Below, piece by piece: positions 1 through 11,256 of a DNA stretch of 64,000 nt. The DNA is from Latrodectus hesperus. Its lineage: Eukaryota > Arthropoda > Arachnida > Araneae > Theridiidae. The notes under the pieces were generated by a model, which did no database searches, was not told the DNA's origin, and worked only from the letters and a program-made list of their open reading frames with translations. The translations under genes were made by a program, and so were the position numbers. Within the stretch, counting starts at the first letter, position 1. Every line of letters begins with the position of its first letter. The stretch is from assembly GCA_037975125.1 (NCBI GenBank), contig CM075851.1, forward strand, positions 119,814,908 to 119,878,907. Direction: 5' to 3'.

Positions 1-761
1 TGTTGCCAACTTATTAACTTTTTATATGGAATAGGTGGACTTTATTTTTCTATTTTATTTGAATTTAAATTATAAACCATATAATACACATCTAAACGGA
101 GCATTTATTTTTAGGAAACAATTGTCAGAAATTGTTTTTTTTATTTTTAAATTTACGCTCATAAATATAAACATGTTTGGGAAACATCAAATTTATAAAA
201 CAATTTTAATTAATAAAAATTAAACTTCTGTAATATTTCGTGAAAAATTAATCAGATTAAAGAAAATAATTCAAAATGATTTCTTGTTAACTTACTTATA
301 ACAAAATGAAATGTATTAATTGAAAAACTAATAATTTTAATGAATTAAAAAATTGGTTAGTTTTTAATTATTTTAAGGAAAACGAAGTTAGTTATAAATT
401 ATTCATGTAATTTCTCATTTCAAGTTTTAAAAATTTGCTGTAATCACTGTTAGCATTTTATTGTACCAAATATATGCTAAATATTAAAATAGGCGTTTTT
501 TAAAATAGAAAGCTAAATATAACAATAGCGTTTTTTAATAGAAAATTTTAAATAATAAATAAAATTCTTTTAATAATAAATATATAAAAAGTCAAATATT
601 TTGAAAAAGAAATATATATATAATAAATAAATTCTTGTTTTTCAGTTGAAAATTTTTGTCATTTGCTCTGTTTTAATTAAAATCTAAATATAAGTCAGAC
701 TAGAACGAGTTTTATATATATCATAGGTATACTTTCTGTTCAGCAGAGATTTTCGATTGCC

Positions 762-763
<2 letters not shown>

Positions 764-858
<95 letters not shown>
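764..858. repeat. (TA)n microsatellite
   Basis: An almost pure alternating AT tract of about 95 bp with one TG interruption near 846. An apparent minus-strand protein rich in Tyr-Ile here is purely a product of the repeat. Confidence 0.95.
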
Positions 859-1259
859 AACTTAATGATCCCATGATCCCTACTTGTGTAAATTATATAA
901 TAACCATACATAATTTCAGAAATATTTTATATAAGAACTTTAAAGTCTCTTTTCTGTAATGTAATATTGTTGACAGTTAAGTCAGAAAATTTTAATTTCT
1001 TTTTGAGGTAAGAAAAGTAAAATATGAGTGAAAGGTTAAAAAAAAAAACGGTATATCCAACTCTAATAATTTCTTCTTTCCTTTATGCGTAATTTAAAAA
1101 TGTAATAATTGTATGTATTGGTTATTTATTTATATTTTTATGCCAGACAAATATTTTTCTTGCTCTTTTTTAGGGTAAAAATATAATGTTGTTGTTCACG
1201 CAAAATATTTATAAGTTTTGAAACTGTTTTATTCTATATCATTGTAATATTGAGATTGA

Positions 1260-1307
1260 TATAAAAATGGGATTGACTTTTATGAGGACTATAAAAATGG
1301 GATTGAC
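1260..1307. repeat. Short direct duplication
   Basis: The 18-bp word TATAAAAATGGGATTGAC occurs at 1260-1277 and again at 1290-1307, a period of 30 bp. It is a small local duplication of unknown origin. Confidence 0.8.
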
Positions 1308-2334
1308 GAAGCATGAAAAGCAACACTTTATAAAAATATACTTTTAAAAAGAGTGCTGAAATATTTTTAATTGATATTTTAAAAGCTAAAAAAAATTTTA
1401 ACAGCAGAGAAATTATTTAAATTTGCATTCCACACACACAAAGCTAAATTTATGATAAAAAAAGTAATTTAAGGTGTAATACAAATGATTAATATAATTT
1501 CATCTTTTAAATGTACTTTACCCCATATATTATTACATTTCAAAGCATATAACTTATCTCACATAATTTTCTAATATCTGTAGAAAATCATGTTAATTAA
1601 CTTGAGAAATATTTCATGAGCAGCAATTACTACCGAAATTTTATTGAAACAAAGAGAATTTTGAATGCTATTTTTTCTGAGAGAGAAAAAAACGATGAAA
1701 ATTCATTTTTATATATCATATTATATTCTATACAATTTTTTAGATAAATTTTTAATTTATGCTCATTTAAATATTTTTTTTAATTTTAATGAATCAAAGA
1801 TCTCATTTATCTTTCTAAATAATACTAAGTTTGTGTTATACTTTGTACTATATATATAATGTATACCTAAATGTATTATTTAATAGCAAAAGAATTCCGA
1901 GTGAAAATTGAATTGGTATGAAAAAAATATTTTATTATTTAAAAGAATTATGGAAAAAGCATTAATTAATATGATCTTGATAAAATTATTTTAAGTGAAA
2001 TAAAGAAATCTCTATAAAATTGAAGAAAATATTCAAATAAATATAATTTCAATAAAATAGGAATCTAAACTTAAAACAAATTATTTATTTTTAAATTTCA
2101 AATATTCTTCAGCTATGTTGATCAGAACAGTGTAATATTAAAGGAGAAAATATATTATAATGTATGGGAGACTAAATTCTTTAAAAGTAATTGTAATTAC
2201 TTCTCAAATTTTTACTATGGCTTAATTTTTATTATTTAAGGATAAATACCGTCTACATTAATTAACTTAAACTGAGATCACAGACTGTCATAAATCAAAA
2301 AAGGTCATGCTGTTAGCCAAAGGTTAATGTTGTT

Positions 2335-2463
2335 CTTTTCGATTCAATAGGTCGGTGGTTCGAATCTGACTTTTAGCTTGAATGTTAGTAATGGTTCGGA
2401 ATCCACTTTAAATCGTAGAGCCTGTTCTAATTATTCTTCGAGTGCAGAAAAATGTCCGTTGAA
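2335..2463 (+). repeat. Old SINE-like repeat, copy A
   Basis: Shares ordered words with the copy at 38064-38200: a promoter B-box-like GGTTCGAATC core, then GGTTCGGAATCCACTTTAAAT, then a GTGCA(G/A)AAAAATGTC block followed by GTTGA. These words appear in the same order in several places in the window, suggesting an old dispersed, probably tRNA-derived family. No target duplication or intact tRNA fold is visible. Confidence 0.5.
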
Positions 2464-3254
2464 TTTATTTACACAAAACAGAAAATATATATTTCTTAAT
2501 AATAAGAGCTAAGATAAAAGGTTCAGCTTTAATTTTAGTAAATAAGGAAAAGCCAGAAAGAATAAAAAATATGAATTAAAAAATTTAAATGCCACACAAA
2601 ATTTATAGAATTTTTTCTAAAGTATCGCATAAAATGTATTTTTTCAAACATTGGGAAAATAGAGTAAATACGTTATACATATTTGAAATTTATTCTCTTA
2701 TGTGGAAACAGAATTCTTAAGAGATGAAATCATATGAATCTTGTTTCATACTTTTATTTACTTTTTTGTCGTTATTTAAAAAGATAAAGACTTCTAAAAT
2801 TTAACATAGAAGATTTATTTTAAATTAATTTGAATGGCAGATAAAATTTGTTTTGTATAATGTCAAGTTTTTCACATTTATTTAGTCATACTGAGTAATT
2901 TCATTAAACACCTCAGAATTTTTTCTTATTTTGTGAAGTATTCATATGTATATAAAATTGCTGTTTCTTTATATAATACTGTTAAAATTATACCATTATT
3001 AATATTTTAGTTAAAGTTTCGTATTTCGTATCAGAAAGTGATATAATATGGTTTTTTAATGAAAAAGTATTTGTGGAGAATATGGAAGATTTAACATAAT
3101 TTGTGTGCAAATACTGGTTACTATATATAAAAAATAAAATTTAATTTGTGGAAAAAAATTATATTTTTTATGAAATCGCTATTTTTCTGTAAAAAGAAAC
3201 GCAACGTTGGTGTAAGAGGTGGGGTTTTCTGTCAAGTTCGCTAAGCAACGCGTA

Positions 3255-3360
3255 TGTCCTCTGCCAATCAGGGGGGCTATGGGCGTGTCTTTCTCTCGCG
3301 AGCGTCAAAGTTGCTATAAAAACGGCAGAAGCGCAATTTTATTTCTCTAACATAGTCATC
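3255..3360 (+). promoter_or_regulatory. Core promoter of the myoglianin gene (CCAAT, GC motif, TATA)
   Basis: Within a sharply less AT-rich block lie a CCAAT box (3264-3268), a GGGCGTGTC Sp/KLF-like motif (3281-3289) and a TATAAAAA box (3315-3322), all in the same orientation as the downstream gene. A start site about 30 bp after the TATA box falls near 3345-3356. No ATG occurs between there and the coding start at 3548. The order and spacing are those of a classical TATA promoter. Function is inferred, not shown. Confidence 0.7.
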
Positions 3361-3547
3361 ACCCGTCACCGCACAGTTGATAAAATTTCTTATCGCTCTT
3401 TCTTTTGGCCAAATTTCTTCTTCGTTATCACTGTATACCAACTCTTTACTTCGCTGGATATCTCTCTCCCACTTTATTTCCTTCCTTTCTTAAGTTTGCA
3501 GTGCTTTCGTACCTTTGCCGCTCTTTTTTGCCGAAAATTTTAAAACA
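3345..3547 (+). other. Predicted 5' untranslated leader
   Basis: About 200 nt between the predicted start site and the coding ATG, pyrimidine-rich and without any upstream ATG. The ATG at 3548 is therefore the first one a scanning ribosome would meet. Its context has A at -3 and G at +4, which is strong. The exact 5' end is approximate, and no evidence excludes an upstream noncoding exon. Confidence 0.55.
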
Positions 3548-3983
3548 ATGGTTGTATCGTTTCGGATCTGCAAGTGGTTCTTATTTTTAATCCACGTGAT
3601 TAGTGTGTGCCTCGCGAGTACTCTGTACAACAGTAACAGTGATGAATTAAGCAGCGAAGAGGAAGTACTCGATGAATACTCTAGTAGTAGTAGCTCCCTG
3701 AGTACCGGTGACCCGGAGCGGAACTGCAGCCGATGCGGTGATAAGCAAGAGCGAAAAGCGATCCGCCTGGAAGCGATCAAGAGCCAGATCCTGAGCCAGT
3801 TGGGTATGAAGGAAGCTCCGAATGTGACGCTTAAGAATCTCCCCCACATCCCTCCTCTTGACAACCTGTTGGATCACTACAGCATGCAGGCTGATGCTCC
3901 TGCTTTCGTTCCCGGCCCTGAATACGGAGAAGAAGACGACTTTTATATCTCAGCCGAGAAAGTTCTCACTTTCGCTAAGCCCT
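3548..3983 (+). CDS. myo: Myostatin/GDF11-like (myoglianin) exon 1
   Basis: First coding exon (residues 1-145 plus one base of codon 146) of a secreted TGF-beta ligand precursor. Residues 1-24 form a signal peptide (a hydrophobic run from W10 to A23). An acidic/serine-rich stretch (32-52) follows, including six serines in a row. Next comes the prodomain latency region: a CSRC motif at 60-63, then the amphipathic helix around IRLEAIKSQILSQLG (72-86) that matches the alpha-1 helix of the myostatin prodomain, then PPLDNLLDHY (102-111). The later acidic loop (112-131) is where vertebrate myostatin is cut by BMP-1/tolloid proteases; here the candidate bond precedes D116. Sequons lie at N59 and N92. 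The start is the first ATG after the TATA promoter. The exon ends at a consensus GTAAGT donor (3984). In-frame sequence past it is intronic. Confidence 0.93.
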
Positions 3984-5101
3984 GTAAGTACAGCTCATTT
4001 TTTCTCTACAAATTTGCCTTCTTTTAAATGGTTACCTGTTGCGCGAAGTGAATAAAGAAACTAAAATGGAATACGATAAATTTTTGCACAATCTACGAAA
4101 ATTAGAATTACGCAGTGATTTTTATCTGATGTAAACAAAGTTATAATTTAATCAAAGTAAAGTAAGCATTTTCCCGTGCAAATTTCCCCTTGTCGTAAAA
4201 TCTTAAGAAATGCTTTGAACAATAAGTCATTAAATACTTTCGGACCCAAAGAAAAATTGATGTATGGTTGATTACAGATACATTTTAATTGATTCGTGTT
4301 AAAAAATATCAATAAGTCTAAAAAAGTTTGTTGCATTCATTATAAATAATAAAGAAATTAATAACAAAATTTTAGTTTAAAGAAAATAATTTTGTGATAC
4401 TGATAAAACTGTTAATATAGTCCAAAATTGTGTATTATGCAAATAGAGATTAGTCTGTGGCATAATTAAACCAACAATTACTACACACACTATTTGTACT
4501 TCTATAATATAATCTAATAATAATAGTGAGTGCATAAAATAAGAAAGTTTTATGAATGAAAATTTTTATTTATTTTAAATCGCTTGTTGTTTGTTCTTAC
4601 ATTTCGCGCAAAATTGAATTTTTAGACCAATTGTATAAACTAAAATACATTTTATGCTCACCGTATCAATAATGTTTTAAGAATACTTTTGAAAAATTTT
4701 GCGAAAATTAATTTGACTTTTAAACGAATAAGCCTTTTGTCATTAAAATTTTTATTTTAAATATCAGTAAATCGGAATAATTCTTAAAATTTACGCATGT
4801 CTATTAAGTCGCGAAAGCTTTTTGTAATGATTTTGATTAAAATTTTAGTCGAACTTAATTTTTTTATGCTTTTTGAACTCAATATTACATGATAGCAGCA
4901 ATTTATTTTTAAGTGAATAAAATGTAAAATTTCTTTCCATAACTAAAAAGGTTAAATTTTAAATTCATGTAAAAACAAATGTCTCGAAAACACCTTAGCT
5001 GTCTAATATATCAATTAATTTACATTTAAAAAATATTACGTTCAACAACATGTAAATTATTTTATTGAGTTGAGAGTAATTGAATTTCACAACTTTAACA
5101 C

Positions 5102-5162
5102 ACAGATTAAAAATTAAGTATTAAGGGTTTAAAATAACCCAAATACTTAATTTTTAATCTGT
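5102..5162. repeat. Perfect hairpin, 21-bp arms
   Basis: ACAGATTAAAAATTAAGTATT at 5102-5122 is exactly complementary to 5142-5162. The loop itself contains a smaller GGGTT/AACCC pairing. It may be a tiny MITE or a template-switch product. No terminal motif identifies a family. Confidence 0.85.
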
Positions 5163-7449
5163 TATTATTACTTCTGTACAAAAATTTCATATTTTTGTAT
5201 AAAATAATCAAAGTTTACTTGGATATTAGATTTATGTCTATTTAAATTCGAAATTATGATATTTGATTTTCTAAGAAATCATTTTATTTTCTCTATTCAT
5301 AATACTTGCTGTTGAAACCTCTATATTACACTTAGACAAAAAAATAAAGGTTATTTACATTATTTGTTGATACATCAAAATTTTTTTGAAATATTAAATA
5401 AACTTAATTTCATAAAATTATTATAGGTATAAATCAAGAACTTATGTTTAAGTATAACTGCTATAAATTTCCAAGTTTTATTCAAATCAAAACCTAAAAC
5501 AGACAAAAAAAATTTTTTTGACAAAAAAATTTGAAACAATTAAGATTATATAAAAAATCTGAATAATATGCATACTGACTTATTGTTGATTTGATATAAT
5601 GAAATATTATATAACTGCCATGTGTTAAAATCATAAACTAAAATTTGTTACGAATTTCTTTTTCCGAAGTAATTATTCAAATAATAGGCATAAATAAATT
5701 TTCGCTATCTCTCATTGCAAGTTTTTATATTAATACAATGAATTCAAATAATAAATTAAAAATTTTTGTGTACAATTCTCAATCTTAAATGAAAACATAT
5801 TTAAAACATTTTCTACTTTTGGAAAATTTTATATTCATTAAATTAACATGAACTTTATTTTAAACATTTTATTTCTAAAAGTATTTAACATTACTTATTG
5901 TAGTTTTAATTTCGTGAGTAAATACATTAGTATTCAAGATTAAATGTATGCTATTATAGAGTTTTTAAACAACTTCGAAATAAAATAAAGCTAAATGAAT
6001 ATAGCGAAACTAATATTCGTATGAACATTTAAATGTTCTTTATAATGAAAACTATTTGAACTCTTCATTTAAAGGATTAAATCATAAATTATATTTATAA
6101 AAAATCATGAACGAATATAAATTTAATGTTTTCTTGAATTAAAAGAAGTTACTTGAAAATCATTGCTTGAATAAAAAAAATTTTCCCATGACATTTTTAT
6201 ATCTAGTATGAAATCTAAGGGTAATATATTTTTTGAAGTAAAATTAACAAGGATTTATTTGTTAAGCAAATTAAGAAGAAAGAATAATGTAGTTTAAAGT
6301 TCAAAAGAAAAAAATTACAATGCATGAAATTGTAGAATTTTATCAATACTTATATTTCAGTAAAATGTATTCTTGTCTTATATAATACTGCTTAACATAC
6401 TTAATAATTATGATCCTAAATCTAGAGCATATGGAAAATTTGTTTTAATTATAAGCTTAAACTTATTTTCAAAAATTTAAATAAATTTTTAACTATAGCC
6501 TTTCTACCTCTTTGAGAATAACAATTCAACTTTTAAAAACTTATTTTTATCCTTTATTATCATTTTGTAGTTATTTTTAAGTGTTCAAAAATGTTTACAA
6601 AGAAATTTCTTTGATTAAATTTTAAGCACGCATTCCTTCATAGCATATATACACATATTTAACTTAACTAGCAACAATAATTTTGTTTTTTTCAAAAATA
6701 TTTGGAGGAAATCCCTGAAACTTTACAAGCATTAAAGAATTTTACTGCTATATTAACCCTCTGCTTCTTAATTCCAGGATTTCCTTAGGATTCAAATATA
6801 GCAAAATTTGCTCATCCCGCAGTTTTTATAGGCACCAGTTTTTAATCTTTTATTGAAGAGCAATATTATCAGTGCATTTATGTTCTTAAGCCTTATATTT
6901 TACTTTTTATATTATAAATAGAAAAAACTGTAATTTAATTGAAATTAATTAAAAAAATTACTGTAACACCTGGCATTGTGTGTGTGGTTTTTCTGATAGC
7001 TTAATTTCTCATGAAAAAACACTATAAACATCTTGAAAGAAAAAAATCCATATTTCAATTCTCCAATATATAGGCAAAAAATCCATTTTTGAAACGGTTT
7101 TGGTCCACAAATTCAGCAGTCAAAGTTAAGCACAACATCTAAATACTTTTATTGAAACTGAAGAAATTAGTGTATAAAAATATCAATTTACTGTTTTATG
7201 CATTAAACTGCTAAAATCAATTGTTTTGCCTAACTCGTGTGCATTCAACTAAACAAATTAATTAAGAATTTCAAACGAACAATGGCCATCAAAACGAGTA
7301 AAAGTTTATTCAATTAGTTTTTTATAAAGATTAATATTTGAGTTTTTTTGTGATGTTCACAGCGAAAAAAGTTCGTCAGTATGATTAGTCCACATTAGAG
7401 TCCCTATGCGTGAAAAAATTACAAATTCTTTGTCGCTATATATCTTCGT

Positions 7450-7570
7450 GCCTTCGGTTCAACAGTTCATTTTTCGAAGCCCATGTGGGTTTGGATGTTT
7501 GTCATGATTCGGAAATGACTTTAAATTGTACGTTAGCGCTCGTATACAAAAAACAACTGTTGAGCGACAA
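7450..7570 (+). repeat. Old SINE-like repeat, copy B
   Basis: Begins with GCCTTCGGTTCAA, shared exactly with the copy at 38068-38080. It then has a diverged middle with ATTCGGAAATGACTTTAAAT and ends in GTTGAGCGACAA, shared with 38187-38198. Same order of words as the other copies. Strongly diverged. Confidence 0.5.
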
Positions 7571-8280
7571 CCAAAGTAAACCTTTAATGTATATAGTATA
7601 TGTGGTCCAGAAACTGTCTGTGCTCAGAAAAATGACATGGGTCACCATAACACTTAACAATATTCAGTAATTAGGAGAAATAAAATATATTACCATGTTT
7701 CTTGATAAAAAAGTAATTAACTTGAATAATTGAGCCAGACTACCGATTCATTTAAGCATAATAGTTAAAAACTATGACAAATTTGAAAATTCGCTTATTC
7801 AAGCAATATCTTGGTGATGAACACATAATTTTCCTTTTTTATATACACTGTGGGCGTTCTTTATTTGTTAGAAAATAATGCTGCTAATATTATAATATTA
7901 ATCGTAGTGCCAAATAAAAGGAAAACTACAAAAATATACTATCCTAAAAATGTTATTTATTTGAGAGAACAAGATTTCTTTTTGAATTATTGCTTTGAAA
8001 ATGTAAGGGAATACTCAAATATGAGTTATGTAATAAACGAATTAACTTAAAACTTTCAAGTTTTGGAAAAATGAGATAGTTAATGAGATTAAATTTAAAT
8101 ATTTGTTCTAAATATCAATATTTTCACGATTCTTTTTTGTGCAATGTTAATATATTAAATAAATCTTTTTTATTTTGTAAGAAAGATTGATTAGTGCTGA
8201 AAATTGCGTTACTAATTTTATTAATTTTTTTTGTATTTTCCCATGCGTTAATAATCTCAACAAGCAAATGAATATTAAAG

Positions 8281-8427
8281 CCGTTAGTTCAACAATTCAT
8301 AGGTTGTGTTCAATCCTCATGAGAGGATGTGTGTAGCAGTTTGAAATCTAGATTAAACTCTAAATTATAATGTAATGCTCTCTTAGGTAAGAAAGAACAT
8401 ATTGTGTAAAAAAAAAAAAAAAAAAAA
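8281..8427 (+). repeat. SINE-like copy ending in a 20-bp A run
   Basis: GTTAGTTCAACAATTCATAGG resembles the GGTTCAAYAATTCAT word of the SINE-like family. The copy ends in a pure A20 run (8408-8427), as expected for a retroposed 3' tail. The middle part is too diverged to align by eye, so membership is tentative. Confidence 0.4.
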
Positions 8428-9483
8428 GATCCAGCTTTAACAATAGGTTGAATAAAAATTTTGTAAATATTAAAATTCGCTTCCTTTTATGTGGTTTTAA
8501 ATGTATCTTGTAAAGGAAAATTACCTTAGTATTATCGAGAAATAAGGTGTAATTGCGGTAATAAAACTGGAAAAAACATGAAAAAAAGCATTAAAACTAT
8601 TTTCAACAGATAGTTTACAGATAATTGTACTGAAATTTATAACTTTATAAATACAGGTATTTATAATTATTAGAAATGGTGCATGCGCAATTAAATTTAA
8701 GCTGTTGCTGAGAAACTTCCATCAAATTCAGTCATAAAATTCTGCAATTACATCACATTTTTCGGTCTTCTAAAGTTATCTACAACTTTCATTCATGTGT
8801 CTATTGGTTCGAATAACTGAGGATTAAGTAACAGCACTATACTAAAAAAATTTCGACCTCTTAAAATGTACATGTATTTATAATTTTTAAACTTGCTGAA
8901 TCTCTTTGTAATAGTGCTATTTTTTTCACACGTTTATTTCAAATTGTTTTGAGACTAAGAAGTTTTATTAAAGTGGAGAATTTTACACGCGCGTTTTAAT
9001 AAAATAATTTTTATTTAATATAATTTCAATTGTTCAAATTAATTTGTAGTTAAATTTTGATCTCAAAAGTACCATCAATCTATATAGTAAAAAGCTTATT
9101 TTAAAAATTTAATAAATCTTGTATTTAAAACATACAATATAAAACAGAAATTTAAAGATGGTTTACACACAAACTTGCTTAAAAACCCGTACGTGTGAAA
9201 ATGATGAAGGAAATGCAGCTATGACTATCAGTAATGCATTCATGATATCAGAGTGAATGTAGTATGATTGAAATTTATAAAATTTTATAAAAAAAATAGA
9301 TTTTAACATTTTCCAAATAATAATAAAGCAAAGTTTACAATGATATTCAAATAAAACTAAACACTTTTCAAATGACTAAATTTTTAAAATTGAAACTTTA
9401 ATTATTTATAGGAAATTCAAATGAGAATTCGTGCACAAAGCTGTTATCGTCTTATCACAAAAACATAAATCAATACTTTAAAA

Positions 9484-10170
9484 ATGATCTGGTGTAGCAG
9501 CAGGGGATGTTAGTTGGTTTGTTTTATATCTCCAAAGATCTGTCGGAGTCAAATCATATCCATTATTCCATTGACGAGCAGTAAGTCGGAAACAAAGAGA
9601 GGTGAAAATTTCCTCTCAGAGAAGTCCCAAGCAGCTTAAAATATGATGAGTTGAAGCCGGATATTGGCGGCATTTTGGGCAAAGAGGGTAGGATTTTATA
9701 CTCTGATTAAAGACAAGAAATTTTAAATGCCCACTGGCAAGTCGTGAAAGACAGGTGTTAATTTTTCTGCCGTAGGGAAGAACCAGCGGCTGGGGCTGCT
9801 AGTTCTTCCATGTGGAAGAAGTTGACTGGGGATGTAATCTGGATTAATCGTTGAATAACCATGTATCACATGTTTTCTATTGGCGAAAGATCTGGAGAAG
9901 AGCTGGCCAGGGAAGCAATTCAATCTGGCTATTGACGAACCCTTAAACAATGCGTGCCACGTGTGGTCGCGCATTATCCTGTTGAAATATGGATGTGGTC
10001 AAGCCCTGAATGTAAGGAAGGACTACAGGCTTCAACAACTCGGAGATATAGTACTGGCCGTTTAAAATACTAGCAAGGCATACTAGATGAATGCTAAAGA
10101 GATCCCATACCATAACACCCGGTGCAGGTACAGTAGGACGGTGCATAACGCAGCAGCTGTTGTGTAAGCA
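9484..10170 (-). mobile_element. Tc1-type DNA transposon remnant (transposase fragment)
   Basis: Decayed transposase on the minus strand. Recognisable blocks are the GVMVW motif (near 10115), ILNGQYYISELLKPVVLPYI, then IFQQDNARPHVARIV, the Tc1 block holding the second catalytic Asp (codon 9976-9978). An IEN block with the candidate catalytic Glu follows (codon 9875-9877), about 34 codons further on as in DD34E enzymes. There is a frameshift between Asp and Glu, and a TGA sits where the conserved Trp after IEN would be. The segment ending near 9484 (TSPAATPDHF) continues the same protein after a 317-bp LINE insertion. The N-terminal third, the first catalytic Asp and both terminal inverted repeats are not recognisable. 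Non-functional. Confidence 0.85.
9511..9827 (-). mobile_element. 5'-truncated LINE 3' end inserted in the Tc1 remnant
   Basis: Minus-strand translation shows SRLASGHLKFL, then a C-x2-C-x(n)-H-x(4)-C zinc-like motif (CPKCRQYPASTHHILSC), then the end of the ORF at a TGA (9549-9551) after MDMI. The segment is very like the corresponding end of the LINE at 44.6-45.6 kb, including an LRQ just after the stop. It is flanked by the 8-bp direct repeat GGGGATGT at 9503-9510 and 9828-9835, a target-site duplication. Only the 3' end was copied, as is usual for non-LTR elements. Confidence 0.8.
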
Positions 10171-10387
10171 AAGTGAGTGTAATGCGTAAATTCCAGTGCA
10201 TTTGTTGTCGATCTATACTTATTAAAATAATTCATTACCACAGATGTAAAATACTGATCTGTCATAAGTGCCTGGTATAAATTAATATTTTGACATCGTG
10301 TAATAAAAACTTTAATGGCCTAATACTGTTCTAAATCATTTTAATATCCATTGAATAAGTTTCTTTGAAGAACTTTTCATAGATAGT

Positions 10388-10403
10388 GGGCCAGGGAAGC
10401 AAT
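10388..10403. repeat. Short repeat of a Tc1 segment
   Basis: GGCCAGGGAAGCAATT here repeats the same 16 bp at about 9904-9919, inside the Tc1 transposase remnant (the codons for the LPWPA-type motif read on the minus strand). It suggests a second small Tc1 fragment or a local duplication. Confidence 0.6.
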
Positions 10404-10503
10404 TACTGTATCGCAAAGAAGAAAACTAGTATTACTGTGTCGTATACTAGTTTTCTTCTTTGTCTGAAAAAGAGTATTACTGTGTCGCAAAGAAGAAAAC
10501 TAG
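10402..10503. repeat. Compound direct and inverted repeat
   Basis: A 28-bp unit occurs directly at 10402-10429 and 10476-10503 with one difference. Between them the inner 19-bp word CAAAGAAGAAAACTAGTAT (10414-10432) recurs inverted at 10444-10462. The cluster therefore holds three copies of the same core in +, -, + order, which suits slippage or template switching during repair. Confidence 0.85.
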
Positions 10504-10584
10504 GAAAAATTCCAATCATCCACATGCGTATGTAAGAGACTGTACATCTTAGCTTATTCAAAAATTACTAGAATATAACTGTCG

Positions 10585-10586
<2 letters not shown>

Positions 10587-10622
<36 letters not shown>
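10587..10622 (-). repeat. Poly(T)36, possible retroposon A-tail on the minus strand
   Basis: A pure T36 run. Read on the minus strand it is a poly(A) following a less AT-rich block at 10623-11060, so it may be the tail of a retroposed transcript. No flanking target duplication could be located by eye. Confidence 0.6.
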
Positions 10623-10627
<5 letters not shown>

Positions 10628-11100
10628 AAAGAAGGGTGTTCTATTATTCGGTCATGGTGAACTCTAATACATAAATCAAAGATTTGATCTCATGTAATGG
10701 ACAGCATGACATTGTAAGTTATTTTAATAGCTGTCACGTTAGTTGCTCATTGAAAGGATTTTCCGTAGAAAATTGGTTGTATTCACGTCTCAAAGATTGG
10801 AATTAGGGAAGCTCCCAAGGAACCACGCGGCTCAGCTAGAATCCAGGATTTCCTTTTTTGACAAGCTCTGTCCCACCACAAGAAACCCGAATGTATTTTG
10901 CATGAATGCAACATGGGCCTTCTCCAAACGTCACTCAGTTTGTTTAACAAAAATGTGTGGCAACATTAGTCAGTCTTATCATCAAATTAGGTTATCTAAA
11001 TCTAATGTGTACACGTTTGATCCAAGAGATGCGTTGGAAAAAATGCCCTTATATTAAAAGTACCAATGCCATTTTTCAATTCTGAAGCATCTCTCATACA
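10623..11100. other. Unidentified less AT-rich block with a 104-codon open frame
   Basis: This block is noticeably richer in G+C than the surrounding intron. It has a plus-strand open frame at 10743-11057 (104 codons, including five cysteines) and the poly(T) at its left edge. I recognise no domain on either strand. It could be a retroposed transcript read from the minus strand or an unrecognised transposon piece. There is no signal peptide, promoter or splice context that would support a host gene. Confidence 0.3.
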
Positions 11101-11256
11101 AATCCTTCCTGTTATATACTACATTATCTACAATTTTCCGTACACATTCGGTGTCACTTGCAAAGATAAACACGTTGAAAAATTTGTTATTCTAATGAGG
11201 GATTTTTTCTATCCCTTGTGCTATTAATCCTTTATAGTGCCTTTGGAATTGCCTTA

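Larger units (their letters stand above)
1..3254. other. Upstream intergenic, AT-rich
   Basis: No coding exon is recognisable. The stretch is low-complexity AT-rich DNA with a long (TA)n tract, a small local duplication near 1.26-1.31 kb and one old SINE-like copy near 2.4 kb. The short open frames are composed of AT-rich residues (Ile, Asn, Lys, Phe, Tyr) and look like chance. Base composition changes sharply from about 3195, where the promoter region of the myoglianin gene begins. Confidence 0.7.

Noticed and set aside
684..911. Tyr-Ile-rich minus-strand open frame (and similar ones at 11556-11831 and 60555-60815)
   Set aside because: Produced by (TA)n microsatellites, with no coding content outside the repeat.
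3515..3547. N-terminal extension of the myoglianin protein from 3515
   Set aside because: That position is TTG, not ATG. The ATG at 3548 has a strong initiation context and directly precedes a typical signal peptide.
3405..3590. Plus-strand open frame ahead of the myoglianin start
   Set aside because: It begins at a TTG codon within the 5' leader and reads out of frame through the start of exon 1. No ATG precedes 3548.
3490..3877. Minus-strand open frames of 124 and 76 codons
   Set aside because: They lie antisense to myoglianin exon 1 and exist because of its coding composition. No domain, start context or promoter supports them.
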